The notes beneath the pieces are model-generated. The model had not been told where the DNA came from. It searched no databases and worked only from the letters and a program-made list of their open reading frames with translations. The position numbers were made by a program, and so were the translations under genes. DNA of 64,000 nucleotides from Strix aluco (Eukaryota; Chordata; Aves; Strigiformes; Strigidae), in contig NC_133971.1 of the NCBI RefSeq assembly GCF_031877795.1, positions 67,578,463-67,642,462 on the forward strand. The letters run 5' to 3'. Each line of letters starts with the position of its first letter. The first letter of the stretch is position 1. This document shows, piece after piece, positions 39,013 to 49,524 of the stretch.

Positions 39013-41163
39013 AACTTATTTGTAATTTCCCTTTAAATAAGTTCCACTCTTTGTTGCCTGATTAACAAGTGAAATGCATAATTTCAAAGCACAATGTAAT
39101 AAACCATAAATGTACACAAACACTACAATTATCACACGTATAATAACTAGGATCTTCTTAACCCATAGAGACAAATCCGGGAATCAGGAAGGTAGCCAAT
39201 TCCATACTTCCTGAAATCCTAAGGACGTATCCTCATTTTGTATTTCATGGAAGACTTTGGTATGTTTCCAGATCTCCTTTAGATCTGTGGTGAGCCACCC
39301 TGATTGGTCTACGTATACACACAACTGGTGTTTACTACTGTGCAAACACCTCCTTGAGCTGCTAATAGTATTTGAGCGCAATTCGATTCTGAATTGCAAT
39401 GTTGCTAATTTGGGAATCCTCTTCCTCTAAGGCCATAATTGCATCCACAGTTTTGCTTTCGATAATCTCCATTTCTGCTGATATATTTACTATAGCTTTC
39501 TCCAGTTCACTAACTCCTAACCAAGGTATGAACCATCTCACAAATGAATGGTAAGTGGTAGGTTGTTCTACCAATGGATTACTTCTTTTGTGGACTTTCA
39601 TGTAGAATCTTACCCACGTATCTTTTCCCAATCTTTTGGTAACTGTCACTTTAGGAACCAGTGCACCTAAGGTACATGTTCTGGCCCAGTTAGGAGGTAA
39701 AGTTTTTTGGGCATTATGACCAGATAGGCAACATCATCCAGTTCCTCAGGGTGTAGACCAATATCCAGTTGGCTTAATCCTTTTATGCAATTGTATAAGC
39801 CAGCTACAATGTGGGTAATGCCCCACTGACACATTCCCAGCTGTTACTGTCTTGTTTATTGTTAGGCATTTTACATCTGGAAATGGTGGGGTCTCCACAT
39901 CCCAATCTTGGGAATTTACATCTTCTAAATTTGGGCTATCTGGCCTGATCCATAAATTATTTCAGGATACATTATGGGACGGGTAGCCCCATAATGGAGA
40001 CTACTTTATTGGAACATTCAGGGAAATGAGTGCAGTCAGTTTTATTTATCGCCATCACTGTCCTCTGGATCATAATGAAATGAACATTTGTTTTGCTGAT
40101 TAGGGATACCAATTAAACTCAGACATCAGAGTGAAAAGAGCAGGCATATTTTACTAGAAATAACTAAATAATATAACAGAATAATACAGAAAACATATAG
40201 TAAGAAAAGACAGAATAGTGCACTTAAAGCAAACAAATAGGAAAATACAGGGTAATGCATCAAATCATTACTACCTGAGAGAGAGAAGAGTGATTAAGAA
40301 AGATATATCACCACTTGCATATATCATCATCATCATCCAGATCCGCAGTCGCTGGGGAGCCCCGGTTACAGCGAGGATTTGGAGAGCCTGTCCCGGCAAG
40401 TGGGAAATCCTACGCGGTGCGTCCACCCATAGGTGAGGCGTCCAAAGTCGCTGTGAGTGGGTCCAGCCTTATATACCCAAAAATCAGCAAGCCAGAATAG
40501 CTGGCACCTTTGTTTTAAGCACAAATATCTGGTTTCACTCTCACATTAGATTCCTCCAGAGCCTGGCCAGGGCTCAAGGGAGAAGCTAAGCAAGTTTCCC
40601 TGCTTATCTAATTGGATTATGCACAAGGTCTCACATCAGGCCACAGTGCCAGACAACTGTCTCCATGACCCCGTTATCTTATCCACACACAAAGAAAGAT
40701 AAAGATACATTCAAGATAGCTACATCTTCCATACATATTTCACTAATGATTACATACTGAGTTAGCAGCTTCGGCTCAGGGCCTGTTGCTCAGGCTTCAA
40801 CACTTCCACCTTTTACATCAGAATAGGTGGTTTGTTATAACTTAGTACAGTACGTATTAGCACAATGGTTATCAGTTATAAAATATACAGGATTCATCTA
40901 TAGGTCAACTCTGGCTTGGGCCTGTTGTCCAAGCCTTAGCACTTCAACATTCTGTTTCCAGGGGTCCTGATGGGTTAATGCCATCCATCTTATGCCAATA
41001 TGTGTACATATTATCCATGCTAGGATTAAAGAGTTCATTCCTACAAAAATTCTAAAAAGTATTATTAAGTCAAGCACAATTAAAGGTATTAAATACAGAT
41101 ATACCTGCACATAATCTAGTTCAAAATATGATTCAAATGAGTCCCAAGTGCAATTCATACACT
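39013..41163 (-). pseudogene. ERV-B env, interrupted by a solo LTR
   Basis: The start region (41,158 downward) encodes MNCTWDSF and a hydrophobic leader-like segment overlapping the integrase C-terminus. A solo LTR (40,089-40,946) then splits the gene. Downstream, 39,362-39,649 encodes the transmembrane-subunit heptad region with ISNIAIQNRIALKYY, and 39,184-39,399 continues toward a membrane-spanning stretch after a frameshift. The surface subunit between is too decayed to follow. Non-functional. Confidence 0.75.
40089..40946 (-). mobile_element. Solo LTR C1 inside ERV-B env
   Basis: 858 bp, minus orientation: TGAAGTGCTAAGG at 40,946 down to AATCAGCAAAACA at 40,089. Target duplication ACATT at 40,084-40,088 and 40,947-40,951. 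It contains a TATA box (minus TATATAA, 40,469-40,475). Roughly 97% identical to the copy at 42,404-43,258 but in the opposite orientation. Confidence 0.92.
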
Positions 41164-41164
41164 C

Positions 41165-42403
41165 CTCTGAATCTTCAGTTTTAAAGGATTATTCTCTTGT
41201 GGTTGTACCTCCCAACTGTCAAGTGTAAGCCCCTTCTTGATCTGTGTGTAGTAGATCCAAGATTTAACCGCATCCAGCTTCACAGCAGTAGAAATTGTCA
41301 GAAGGACTTGGAATGGTCCCTTCCACCCTTCTTTTAGAGGTTCATTGTTCTAGGTTTTCAGGTAAACCTAATGTCCTGGTTGGTAAGAGTGGACTGTGTC
41401 TAATTTGCTCTGTGTCCTGTGATGCAAATACCTTTTAAGAGAAGATAGAACTTTTCCCAAAGATATTACATATTCTTTTATAATCTCCCCATTATTTCTT
41501 CATTTCCTGGTTCTCGAGACAAGCTCTGATATGGTCACCCATATAATATTTCAAATGGGCTAACCTTCTCTTTTAATTTTGGTGTTATCCTTGCCCTTAA
41601 TAATGCTAGTGGGAGAGTGTCTGGCCATTTTTATTGAGTTTCTTGACAAATTTTACTCATCTGTCTCTTTAAGGTCTGATTCATTCTTTCCGCTTGTCCA
41701 CTTGATTGTGGCCTCAAAGGAGTGTGTAAATTCCACCTTATTCCCAAAATTCTTACTAAGGACTGAATTACCTTTGCTACAAAATGAGGCCTTCTATCTG
41801 AGGATATTCCCATTGGTATTCCAAATCTAGGTATTATGTCTTTCACCAGTACCTTAATCACTTCTCAAGCCTGGTTGGTACAACAAGGGATAGCTTCAGG
41901 CCAACCTGAAAAAGTATCGGTTAATACCAACAAGTACCGATACCCATTTTGTGTGGGAAGTTCAGAAAAAGCTATCTTCCAATAATCTCCAGGCGTATTC
42001 CCTGTCTTTATTTTTCCTGGTGGAGGTCTGGGCTGATTTTGCAGACTGTTTTTCTGGCACATTTCACACTTGTTAATGATGCTCTTTGCTATACCAGTCA
42101 TTCCTATGCCTAGAGCATAGGTTTTCGTGTTATCCACCAATGCTTCCATTCCTCAATGGGTTTCTTTATGTGATTTTTCTAACAGCTCTCTCATTAGGCT
42201 TTCAGGGAGTATCATGCGCTGGTCTTCAGTCACCCACCAACCATCCTTGTCCTTTTGTGCATTTGTTAATTTAATCAGTTGGTCATCTTTTTCTTTATAT
42301 TGTGGGGGCTGGCCCAGATTTTGATACTTTTCAGGTCACAAGCCTAATATTTCTTCTTCTGCTGCTCACTTTGTGGCCATATCAGCTTTATGATTTCCCA
42401 CAG
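41165..42403 (-). pseudogene. ERV-B integrase
   Basis: Gammaretrovirus-like integrase in several frames. 41,865-42,149 holds CEMCQKN of the zinc-binding end and YLLVLTDTFSGWPEA of the catalytic core; 41,631-41,861 holds LRPQSSGQAERMNQTL, the conserved stretch with the catalytic glutamate. The C-terminal SH3-like part follows down to about 41,165. Frameshifts separate the pieces. A solo LTR separates it from RNase H on the upstream side. Confidence 0.88.
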
Positions 42404-43258
42404 TGAAGTGCTAAGGCTTGGACAACAGGCCCAAGCCAGAGTTGACCTATAGATGAATCCTGTATATTTTATAACTGATAACCATTATGCTAATACGTAT
42501 TGTACTAAGTTATAACAAACCACCTATTCTGATGTAAAAGGTGGAAGTGTTGAAGCCTGAGCAACAAGCCCTGAGCCGAAGCTGCTAACTCAGTATGTAA
42601 TGGTTAGTGAAATATGTATGGAAGATGTAGCTATTTTGAATGTATCTTTATCTTTCTTTGTGTGTGGATAAGATAACAGGGTCATGGAGACAGTTGTCTG
42701 GCACTGTGGCCTGATGTGAGACCTTGTGCATAATCCAATTAGATAAGCAGGGAAACTCCCTTAGCTTCTCCCTTGAGCCCTGGCCAGGCTCTGGGGGAAT
42801 CTAATGTGAGAGTGAAACCAGATATTTCCGCTTAAAACAAAGGTGCCAGCTATTCTGGCTTGCTGATTTTTGGGTATATAAGGCTGGACCCGCTCACAGC
42901 GACTTTGGACGCCTCACCTATGGGTGGACGCACCGCGTAGGATTTCCCACTTGCCGGGACAGGCTCTCCAAATCCTCGCTGTAACCGGGGCTCCCCAGCG
43001 ACTGCGGATCTGGATGATGATGATATATGCAAGTGGTGATGGATCTTTCTTAATCACTCTTCTCTCTCTCAGGTAGTAATGATTTGATGCATTACCCTGT
43101 ATTTTCCTATTTGTTTGCTTTATGTGCACTATTCTGTCTTTTCTTACTGTATGTTTTCTGTATTATTCTGTTATATTATTTAGTTATTTCTAGTAAAATA
43201 TGCCTGCTCCTTTCACTCCAGTGTCCAAGTTTAATTGGAATCTTTAATCAGCAAAATA
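42404..43258 (+). mobile_element. Solo LTR C2 inside ERV-B pol
   Basis: 855 bp, plus orientation: TGAAGTGCTAAGG to AATCAGCAAAATA. Target duplication CACAG at 42,399-42,403 and 43,259-43,263. TATA box TATATAA at 42,875-42,881. Same family as C1, inverted relative to it, with different target duplications, so the two are independent insertions rather than an inverted duplication. Confidence 0.93.
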
Positions 43259-45190
43259 CACAGCTACAAAAGTATCTCAAATATGATGGGCCTTACAGTG
43301 CGTGTTTGCTACTTGTTTTGGTAAATTCATGGTTTCCAGTAATTTTCTTATCAGGTTTCCATATTTTATTGGAGTTCCTTGTGCTGATAAAAGGTCTCTT
43401 TCTTTCCATAATGCTCCGTGTGTGTGGACCACTCCAAAAGCATATTTAGAATCAGTCCAGATATTGACAGTTTTAACTGCTGACATCTCCAAGACTCTCT
43501 TCAAGGCTCTTAATTCTGCCTTTTGAGCAGAGGTGTCAGGTGGTACTGCACCTGCTTCCAATCTCTGTTACCTTCTTCCATTTTCTGTTACCACAGCATA
43601 TCCTGCCTTTCTTTCTCCATGATCCACAAAACTACTCCTGTCCACAAACAAGTTCATTTCCACTGGCTTCATAGGTATGTCTTTCAAATCAGCCCTACTA
43701 GAATACAGTTGTTCAATTGCTGTCAAACTGTCATGTTACAGCTGTTTCCCCTGGCAAAGGTAACAGTGTGGCAGGGTTTAACACAGAGATTTTTATCTCT
43801 ATGTCATCCTGTTATAACTTATATATATATATAAGTATTGTCTGGTATTTCATCCTACTGCTTGGAGGCAACCAATGCCCCCCTTTTTGCTCTATCACAG
43901 TTGTTACTGCATGTGGTACTTGAACAACTAATTTCTGCCCCAAAGTCAATTTTCTTGCCTCTTGTATAAGCATTATTGTAGCTGAAACTGCCCGTAAACA
44001 AGAAGGCCAACCTTTACTTACTTTATCTAGTTGTTTAGAAAAATATCCTACCAGTCTCCTCCAAGATCCAGTCTTTTGAGTCAATACTCTGAGCGCAACA
44101 TGTCTTTCATGAACGAACAGCTCAAAACGTTTTTCTAGGTTGGGTAGGCTGAGAGCTGGGGCTGTCATTAATGCATGTTTTAACTGAATGAACAATCGCT
44201 GACATTCTGGAGTCCATTCAAGGAGATCCCCAGGTCCTTTTATAGCTTCATATAGAGGTTTGGCTGTTAGTCCAAAATTAATTATCCACAGGTGACACCA
44301 TCCGGCCATTCCGAGGAATGCACTTAGCTCCTGTTTAGAAGTCCTATTTAGAAGTTCTGTTTATTAGAAGTCGACAAATTGCTTCCTTCCGTTCTGCTCC
44401 CAGGCTCTGCTCTCCTTGGGAGACAGGTAAAACCTAGGTAAGTGACAGTGGTTTGCATTATTTAAGCCTTCTTCTGTGACATTTGATGTCCGGATTTTCC
44501 CAGAAAATTCAAAAGATCTATCGTATACCGCATACAGTCTTTTTTTTGTCTGGGAACTCAAAAGAATGTCTTCTACATATTGTAATAAATTGACACGTCC
44601 TTCATTTTCTCTCTGTAGGGTTTCCAATTCTTTTGCCAACTGATTCCCCAAAATAGACGGGCTATTTATAAATCCCTGTGGCAGAACAGTCCAACATAAT
44701 TGTGTTTTCTGACCAGTAGTAGGGCTTTCTCACTCAAAGGCAAATAGTCTCTGACTTTCTTCTTCTAGCAGGATACTAAAGAAAGTCCAGTACAGTAAAC
44801 CACTGATCAATTTCCCTTATAGTAGTCAGTAAGGTATACGGATTGGCTACTACCGGATGCACATCTTGAACAATTTAATTAACAGCTCTTAAGTCCTGGA
44901 CCAGCTGATATTCCTTAGAGTGAGGTTTCTTTACCAGGAGAATGGGAGTATTACATTCAGATTGACATTCTTAATAGTCCATATTTCATAAAGTTTTCTA
45001 TTACTGGTTCCGATCCTCTCCTTGCCTCCAATTTTATAGAGTATTGTTTTTGTCTTACTGGTTGGGCTCCTGGCTTTAATTTAATCTTCACTCAGCTAAT
45101 TTCGACTGACCTGATACTTCAGATGCCCATACAAGGGGACTCATCTCATCTAAAACCTCTTCTGATATCTTTGTGTTTTCTTCTGCTGTA
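43259..45190 (-). pseudogene. ERV-B reverse transcriptase and RNase H
   Basis: Read on the minus strand. 44,364-44,651 contains the active-site block LLQYVEDILLSS (YVED at 44,568-44,579), where retroviruses need YxDD, so a catalytic aspartate is replaced. 43,812-44,309 is the thumb and connection region (CHLWIINFGLTAKPLYEAIK). 43,277-43,561 is RNase H with VNIWTDSKYAFGVVHTHG. Several frameshifts and stops; inactive. Confidence 0.88.
43817..43836. repeat. 20-bp perfect AT palindrome in ERV-B pol
   Basis: ACTT(AT)n AAGT, exactly self-complementary, within the ERV-B connection region. Probably microsatellite growth. Confidence 0.85.
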
Positions 45191-45199
45191 ACATAAAAC

Positions 45200-45600
45200 T
45201 TTGCGCCTCCAGCACTTTTTCTTCAGGTATTTGCACATGGATGTGATTACCTTCAAACATGATTTGGGCATTCAATTTACTTACAAGTCTCTTCCCAATA
45301 AGGGCATAGGGCAATCAGGTATGTACAAAAATTTATGCATCAAATTCTGGGATCCATATCCTCATTTAATAGGTTGGAAGAATGGCCTGACTTCATCGCC
45401 CCTTGTGGCGCCAACAATGGATAAACTTTGTTTACTCAATTTACCTTTACATGAATTTAAAACTGAACATGCCACACCGGCATCGACTAAAAATTTCATT
45501 TTTTCATTCCCCAACTTCAAAGTAACCAGGGTTTCTGTTGCGAAGACTCCTAAGTCACTCCCTGGTCCCCATCAGTTGGAATCCTAATCCAAAATCAACA
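45200..45600 (-). pseudogene. ERV-B protease
   Basis: The minus strand reads KFLVDAGVACSVL near 45,460-45,500, the retroviral aspartic-protease loop with DAG in place of DTG, followed by a protease-like body with the late LLGRDLL block. It sits between gag and reverse transcriptase as expected. The threonine-to-alanine change and stops suggest inactivity. Confidence 0.75.
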
Positions 45601-45609
45601 ATTCAGTGA

Positions 45610-47063
45610 GTTTAGGATTTTCATTATTTTAGGGAGTCTCATCCACAATCTAATTTGCAGACACCCCCTCTTCCAGTGTTCTTTTCATTTGCAAACTGCA
45701 CACTGATCTTTTTCAAGGGGAGTAAAAGGACCCTTATTTCTCCTCCTCTGATTCTAATTTCCTCTATTCTCATTCCACCTTATACTTCCTTGATTCCCTC
45801 TCTCTATTGCTGCTGCTATGAATCTGTCTCTTTTAAGTTGGTCCCTCATTTGCCTTTTCCTTTGCTCCTCCTCGTTATTATTGCACACTTTCCAAGTTGC
45901 CTCTAGCAGTTTATTTATAGATCTTGCATCCTCCCCCTTGTACTTCTGCAACTTCTTTCTAATGTCTGGATAAGATTGTCCCACAAATATGTTAATTAGA
46001 GACAGCGCATTTTCTTCTTTTTCTGGATCTAGATCTGAGTATTTTCTGGCTGTCTCACACAATCTTTCATAAAAGGCGGAGAGTGTCTCATCTTTTCTCT
46101 GAACCACCTGATAATCTTTTGCCAGATTTTTGGGGTCTGGAACCATCATTTTTTGGTATTCTCTTTGTCCTGGTTTAACCAGGATAGGGTTAAGTTTCCC
46201 CAGCAGTGGGGGAGGAGCTCTAGCCGGGTTATTCAGATACCATGCAGATGTCATGTCCTGGCGCGGGAGCGCGGGGCACGTGGTTTTATACATCTGCTCC
46301 TCTCACTCCTGTATTGGTAGATATACTTTGCTCTGTTCATTGTTATCACTGTTATTATTGCTGTTTGTTGTGTTGCTCTCCTTATCTCAGTTTCGGGGCT
46401 TTGTATTTCACTCCCTTTGTGGGGGAGGGGCAGCGGCTGCGTGGTCTCAGACCCCGGCAGGGGCTAAACCATTACACTCTTAAAAGTAACCTTTGTGCTC
46501 TGTCATTGGGATCCCAGTTAGGGTTCACAATGCGGAAATGACCTTCTACCCTCCCCTCCTGTGCATCCCATATGTGTAGTCTCTCTGCCTCTTCCTTGGC
46601 TTTTGTCATTATCATTCGTCTCTCTTCATGTGTAAAAAGATTACTCAGAACAACCTCCACATCTTTCCAGTCCCGATCATGATTTTCAATAAGTTTCTAA
46701 CACTTGGTCTGCCCTCTGTGGATCTTCCCTGTAGGTGCCTGTCATTTCCTTCCAAGCTCTCAAGTGCCCTACAGAGAAAGGAACTTTTACCCACACCGGC
46801 TCTGCAGTGGACCCCACTGCTTGTCTTAAAGGGGCCTGCAGCACAGCTCCTCCTCGCCTAGTATGATGGGCTACCAGACCATAACTTACACCCCTGTATT
46901 CTCTCCCTGCTTCCTTGTCAGGCTCTCTGTCTTCCCTCACTTGCACATTTTCTTCCTGAGCATCAGATGACCACTGTGGGACCGGTGGTCCCCATATAGG
47001 CCACCAACAACCGAACATCCTCTTCTTCCTCATCATCCTTACACTTATTACACCATTTTCCAA
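45610..47063 (-). pseudogene. ERV-B gag, interrupted by a solo LTR
   Basis: Capsid pieces are at 46,686-47,063, 46,477-46,660 (LFTHEERRMIMTKAKEEAER) and below the solo LTR at 45,754-46,160, where DETLSAFYERLCETARKYS and a charged C-terminal helix match gammaretroviral capsid. The nucleocapsid zinc knuckle (C-x2-C-x4-H-x4-C) is at 45,661-45,702 but contains an in-frame TGA. Gag is therefore broken by insertion, frameshifts and stop. Confidence 0.87.
46166..46476 (+). mobile_element. Short solo ERVL-type LTR inside ERV-B gag
   Basis: 311 bp, TGTCCTGGTTTAACC to CTAAACCATTACA, flanked by CTCTT at 46,161-46,165 and 46,477-46,481. The terminal sequences are like the LTR at 1003-1527, but it is shorter and GC-richer, so a different subfamily. 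Confidence 0.92.
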
Positions 47064-47781
47064 TACTACAAGCTGAGCAGCATCGCTTTAAAAATTTTGA
47101 TTTTCAATTTCATGTTCCAAAGCCAATACATTCATATAATTAATCCACGATCTTTTCTACTAATATAGTCATTTCCAAGAGTAAAGAACAAATCAATGTA
47201 AGGTATTTCATCCCACTTCACTTCCCATCTACAGAACCACATTAATTGCAATATTGTATTATATTTCAAAGTTCCATCCTTTGGCCATTTTTCCTGATCA
47301 TCCAAGATATACATTGGCCACCAATGATTACAATATTCAACTAACATTTTCTGAGTTAATGGACCACCTCTAAACTTTTGTCAGTGTTTCAATATACAAC
47401 CCAGAGGGGAGGTTCTTACAATGCCTCCCACAGAAGATGACATTACATTCCTCATTGCCCTTTATGTCTACCTGCTCTGGTCATCACCATACAAACATAG
47501 GAGACCCCCCAGCAGCTGCAACCAACCTTTATCCATCAACACGTACTTTTCTAGTCAATGTACTTGTGGATTCCTTTTACTGAGAAATATCTCAACTTGT
47601 TTCCAGTCAAGTACTCACTGCCCTGCTGGGAAATCACTAGGGAACGTTCCCAGAGAAACCATCCGGTGCGCACTGAAGTTCCACTCGTGATTCCTGGTGG
47701 CAAGGAGAGTTGGCCAGACTTCAAGTCTCACTGTTGGCTGAGTCCCACACAGGAGTGTCCCACCTGGGTTGCCAGAAAACT
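47064..47781 (-). other. ERV-B leader, with putative primer binding site
   Basis: The stretch between gag and the 5' LTR. On the minus strand, seven bases after the LTR end, the sequence TGGCAACCCAGGTGGGACAC resembles a primer binding site complementary to a tRNA-Arg(CCT) 3' end at about 17 of 20 positions. That comparison is from memory and needs a check against tRNA sequences. No gene was recognised. Confidence 0.5.
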
Positions 47782-48420
47782 TGCTACCTGAAATAAAGAC
47801 TCTTGAAACCAAAGATTAGTTTAGAAAGGAGATATTGCTTTATTCTGTGCAGGGTGCTAGGTGGAAAGCATCCACAAATCAAGCACCCCACACCAAGGAA
47901 TTACAAAGTATTTATACACTCCAAACTATGTGATTACATACTCTCTATAATAATTATTGGTTAGTTGCTTATCGCTCCTATCCTTTATTGGTTAGTAACA
48001 TATAGTGGGTTTGTCAACTTTCTGAGCAAGCTCTAAGGGTAAGGTCTGTATCTGGGCAGGGGTCTTAAGTTTATTTATGTAAGACAATTGAAGCTCCCAG
48101 GTCCCAGGATGTTTCTCTTCTTCAAGGACTGTATCTTCTGATTAGGAGTTCATTGCTATTTATTGTTGACAGTTTGAGGAACAGACTGACCTATCTGGTG
48201 CATCCAATTTGTCCTTGTGTTTGATGAGAAACACTTGTCTGGATAACAATATGCACTAAGTGGCCTTGGGTGCGATGAGAAGCATTTGTGGGGCCTGCAA
48301 TGTGCGATGAGAAACGGCTTTGTGGCCTCCTACTCCCGGGAAACAATACACTCTTTCCCATGGGTAGCAAGTACTTACAGTTTAAGCAGCTCTGAATAAG
48401 GCCTCTTGTTCAGGGTGTCA
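47782..48420 (-). repeat. ERV-B 5' LTR
   Basis: 639 bp. On the minus strand it starts TGACACCCTGAACAAGAGG at 48,420 and ends TTTCAGGTAGCA at 47,782. Nearly identical to the 3' copy, with the same TATA and AATAAA elements. Confidence 0.92.
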
Positions 48421-49214
48421 ACCCAAAGGGTAGCGTATTGGGCAGGGGGATTAGACCCAATGGAAAGAAGAGACCCTTTCTCTATCAAAATGCTTATGGC
48501 GGGCCGTATTTTAGAAAGCGTGCAGAAAACTGCCTGCCTTCAGTTGATGTACAACCGCCTGCTAGTTCCACAACAGCCCTCTCCCATGCAGTATGTGACA
48601 GACCCTGAAAGGTTACATCCTTTAATCAGGGGATTGTCTGATGCCTTGAAGCTGTATGCTGTCCAATTACAAGACCAGTTGCAGTCCCCAGCTGAGACAG
48701 AGGGGAGGACCCCCAACACAACTTGGGAAAAAGTAGTGCAAGAATTAATAAATTATGGGAGACACATGGGATTCACTGGCCAGGAGGAAACAAAATCTAA
48801 ACCAGCTATTAGAAGGGTCGAGGGAAATGGGAAAACAAAAGCAGTAATCTTGAATAATCCGCCACAACCCCAGCCCAGGGAACGCTGCCGCAACACCCTC
48901 ATAATAGGAGATAAATATTATGGATGGAGGGCATTTCAAAAGGAATTTCTTGTGAAGTTATGCATGGTTTACCCACTACCAATCCAGAAAAACTGATAAC
49001 TAATTGGGGCAAGATAAAAGGGGATTCTCTCAAGATATCCTTGGCTCCCCAGACTCGGATACTCCATTCACTCCTCTCAAAGAGCCAATTACCCTGAAGT
49101 TGGGAAACCCGTCCTGCCATCCTCAGTGAGCCGGAGGATGGCCGGTGGAAATATCTGAGAAGGCTCACAGAGAATAACAGTGGAGATTTACTGATTTCCC
49201 TGGGCCCTTTCTGA
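48421..49214 (+). pseudogene. ERV-A gag, 3' part
   Basis: Resumes right after ERV-B. The frame 48,406-48,996 reads STQRVAYWAGGLDPMERR at its start and PSPMQYVTDPERLHPLIRG further on, typical of a capsid C-terminal half. Stops and frameshifts follow before the protease. Confidence 0.75.
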
Positions 49215-49524
49215 ACACCTGTTACCTTTTTAGTAGATACAGGAGTGCAGATGTCAGCTCTGTAAGTGAGTGAGGCCAATCGCTGTGGCATAATGGCCGA
49301 TAAAAAGCAAATTTGGGTTACAGATGTGTTTGGAAATTCCCGACCCCAACCAACTGCTCGAGTAAAATGTTGGTTGCCTGGGAACAAATCCCTGACAGAC
49401 GTCCTTATGATATTAGGGGATTTACCAACAAAAAAATTTGGGGTTTGATTTGTCAGAAGGGCATGCTTGGATAGATTCAAAGGGAAAAGAGTGGATGTTC
49501 AGCCTACTGACAGTCTCAGTATGA
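49215..49524 (+). pseudogene. ERV-A protease
   Basis: Encodes LVDTGVQMSAL with the catalytic DTG at 49,236-49,244, interrupted by a stop a few codons later. The remainder (49,266-49,448) includes VKCWLPGNKS and a MILGDLP block where retroviral proteases carry an ILGxDxL-type motif. Confidence 0.75.

Larger units (their letters stand above)
38356..48420 (-). mobile_element. ERV-B: complete nested provirus, gammaretrovirus-like
   Basis: A 10,065-bp minus-strand provirus inserted into ERV-A gag, flanked by a 4-bp duplication ACCC (38,352-38,355 and 48,421-48,424). Its two LTRs differ at only a handful of sites over about 640 bp plus one 4-bp gap, so the insertion is recent. The internal order on the minus strand is gag, protease, reverse transcriptase, RNase H, integrase, env. 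Integrase and gag resemble gammaretroviruses (class I). Three solo LTRs have since inserted into it. All genes carry stops or frameshifts. Confidence 0.93.

Noticed and set aside
42850..43129. Short open frames shared by the two inverted LTRs (also 40,218-40,500)
   Set aside because: The same peptides appear twice only because the LTR is duplicated; they lie in the LTR after the TATA box and resemble no protein.
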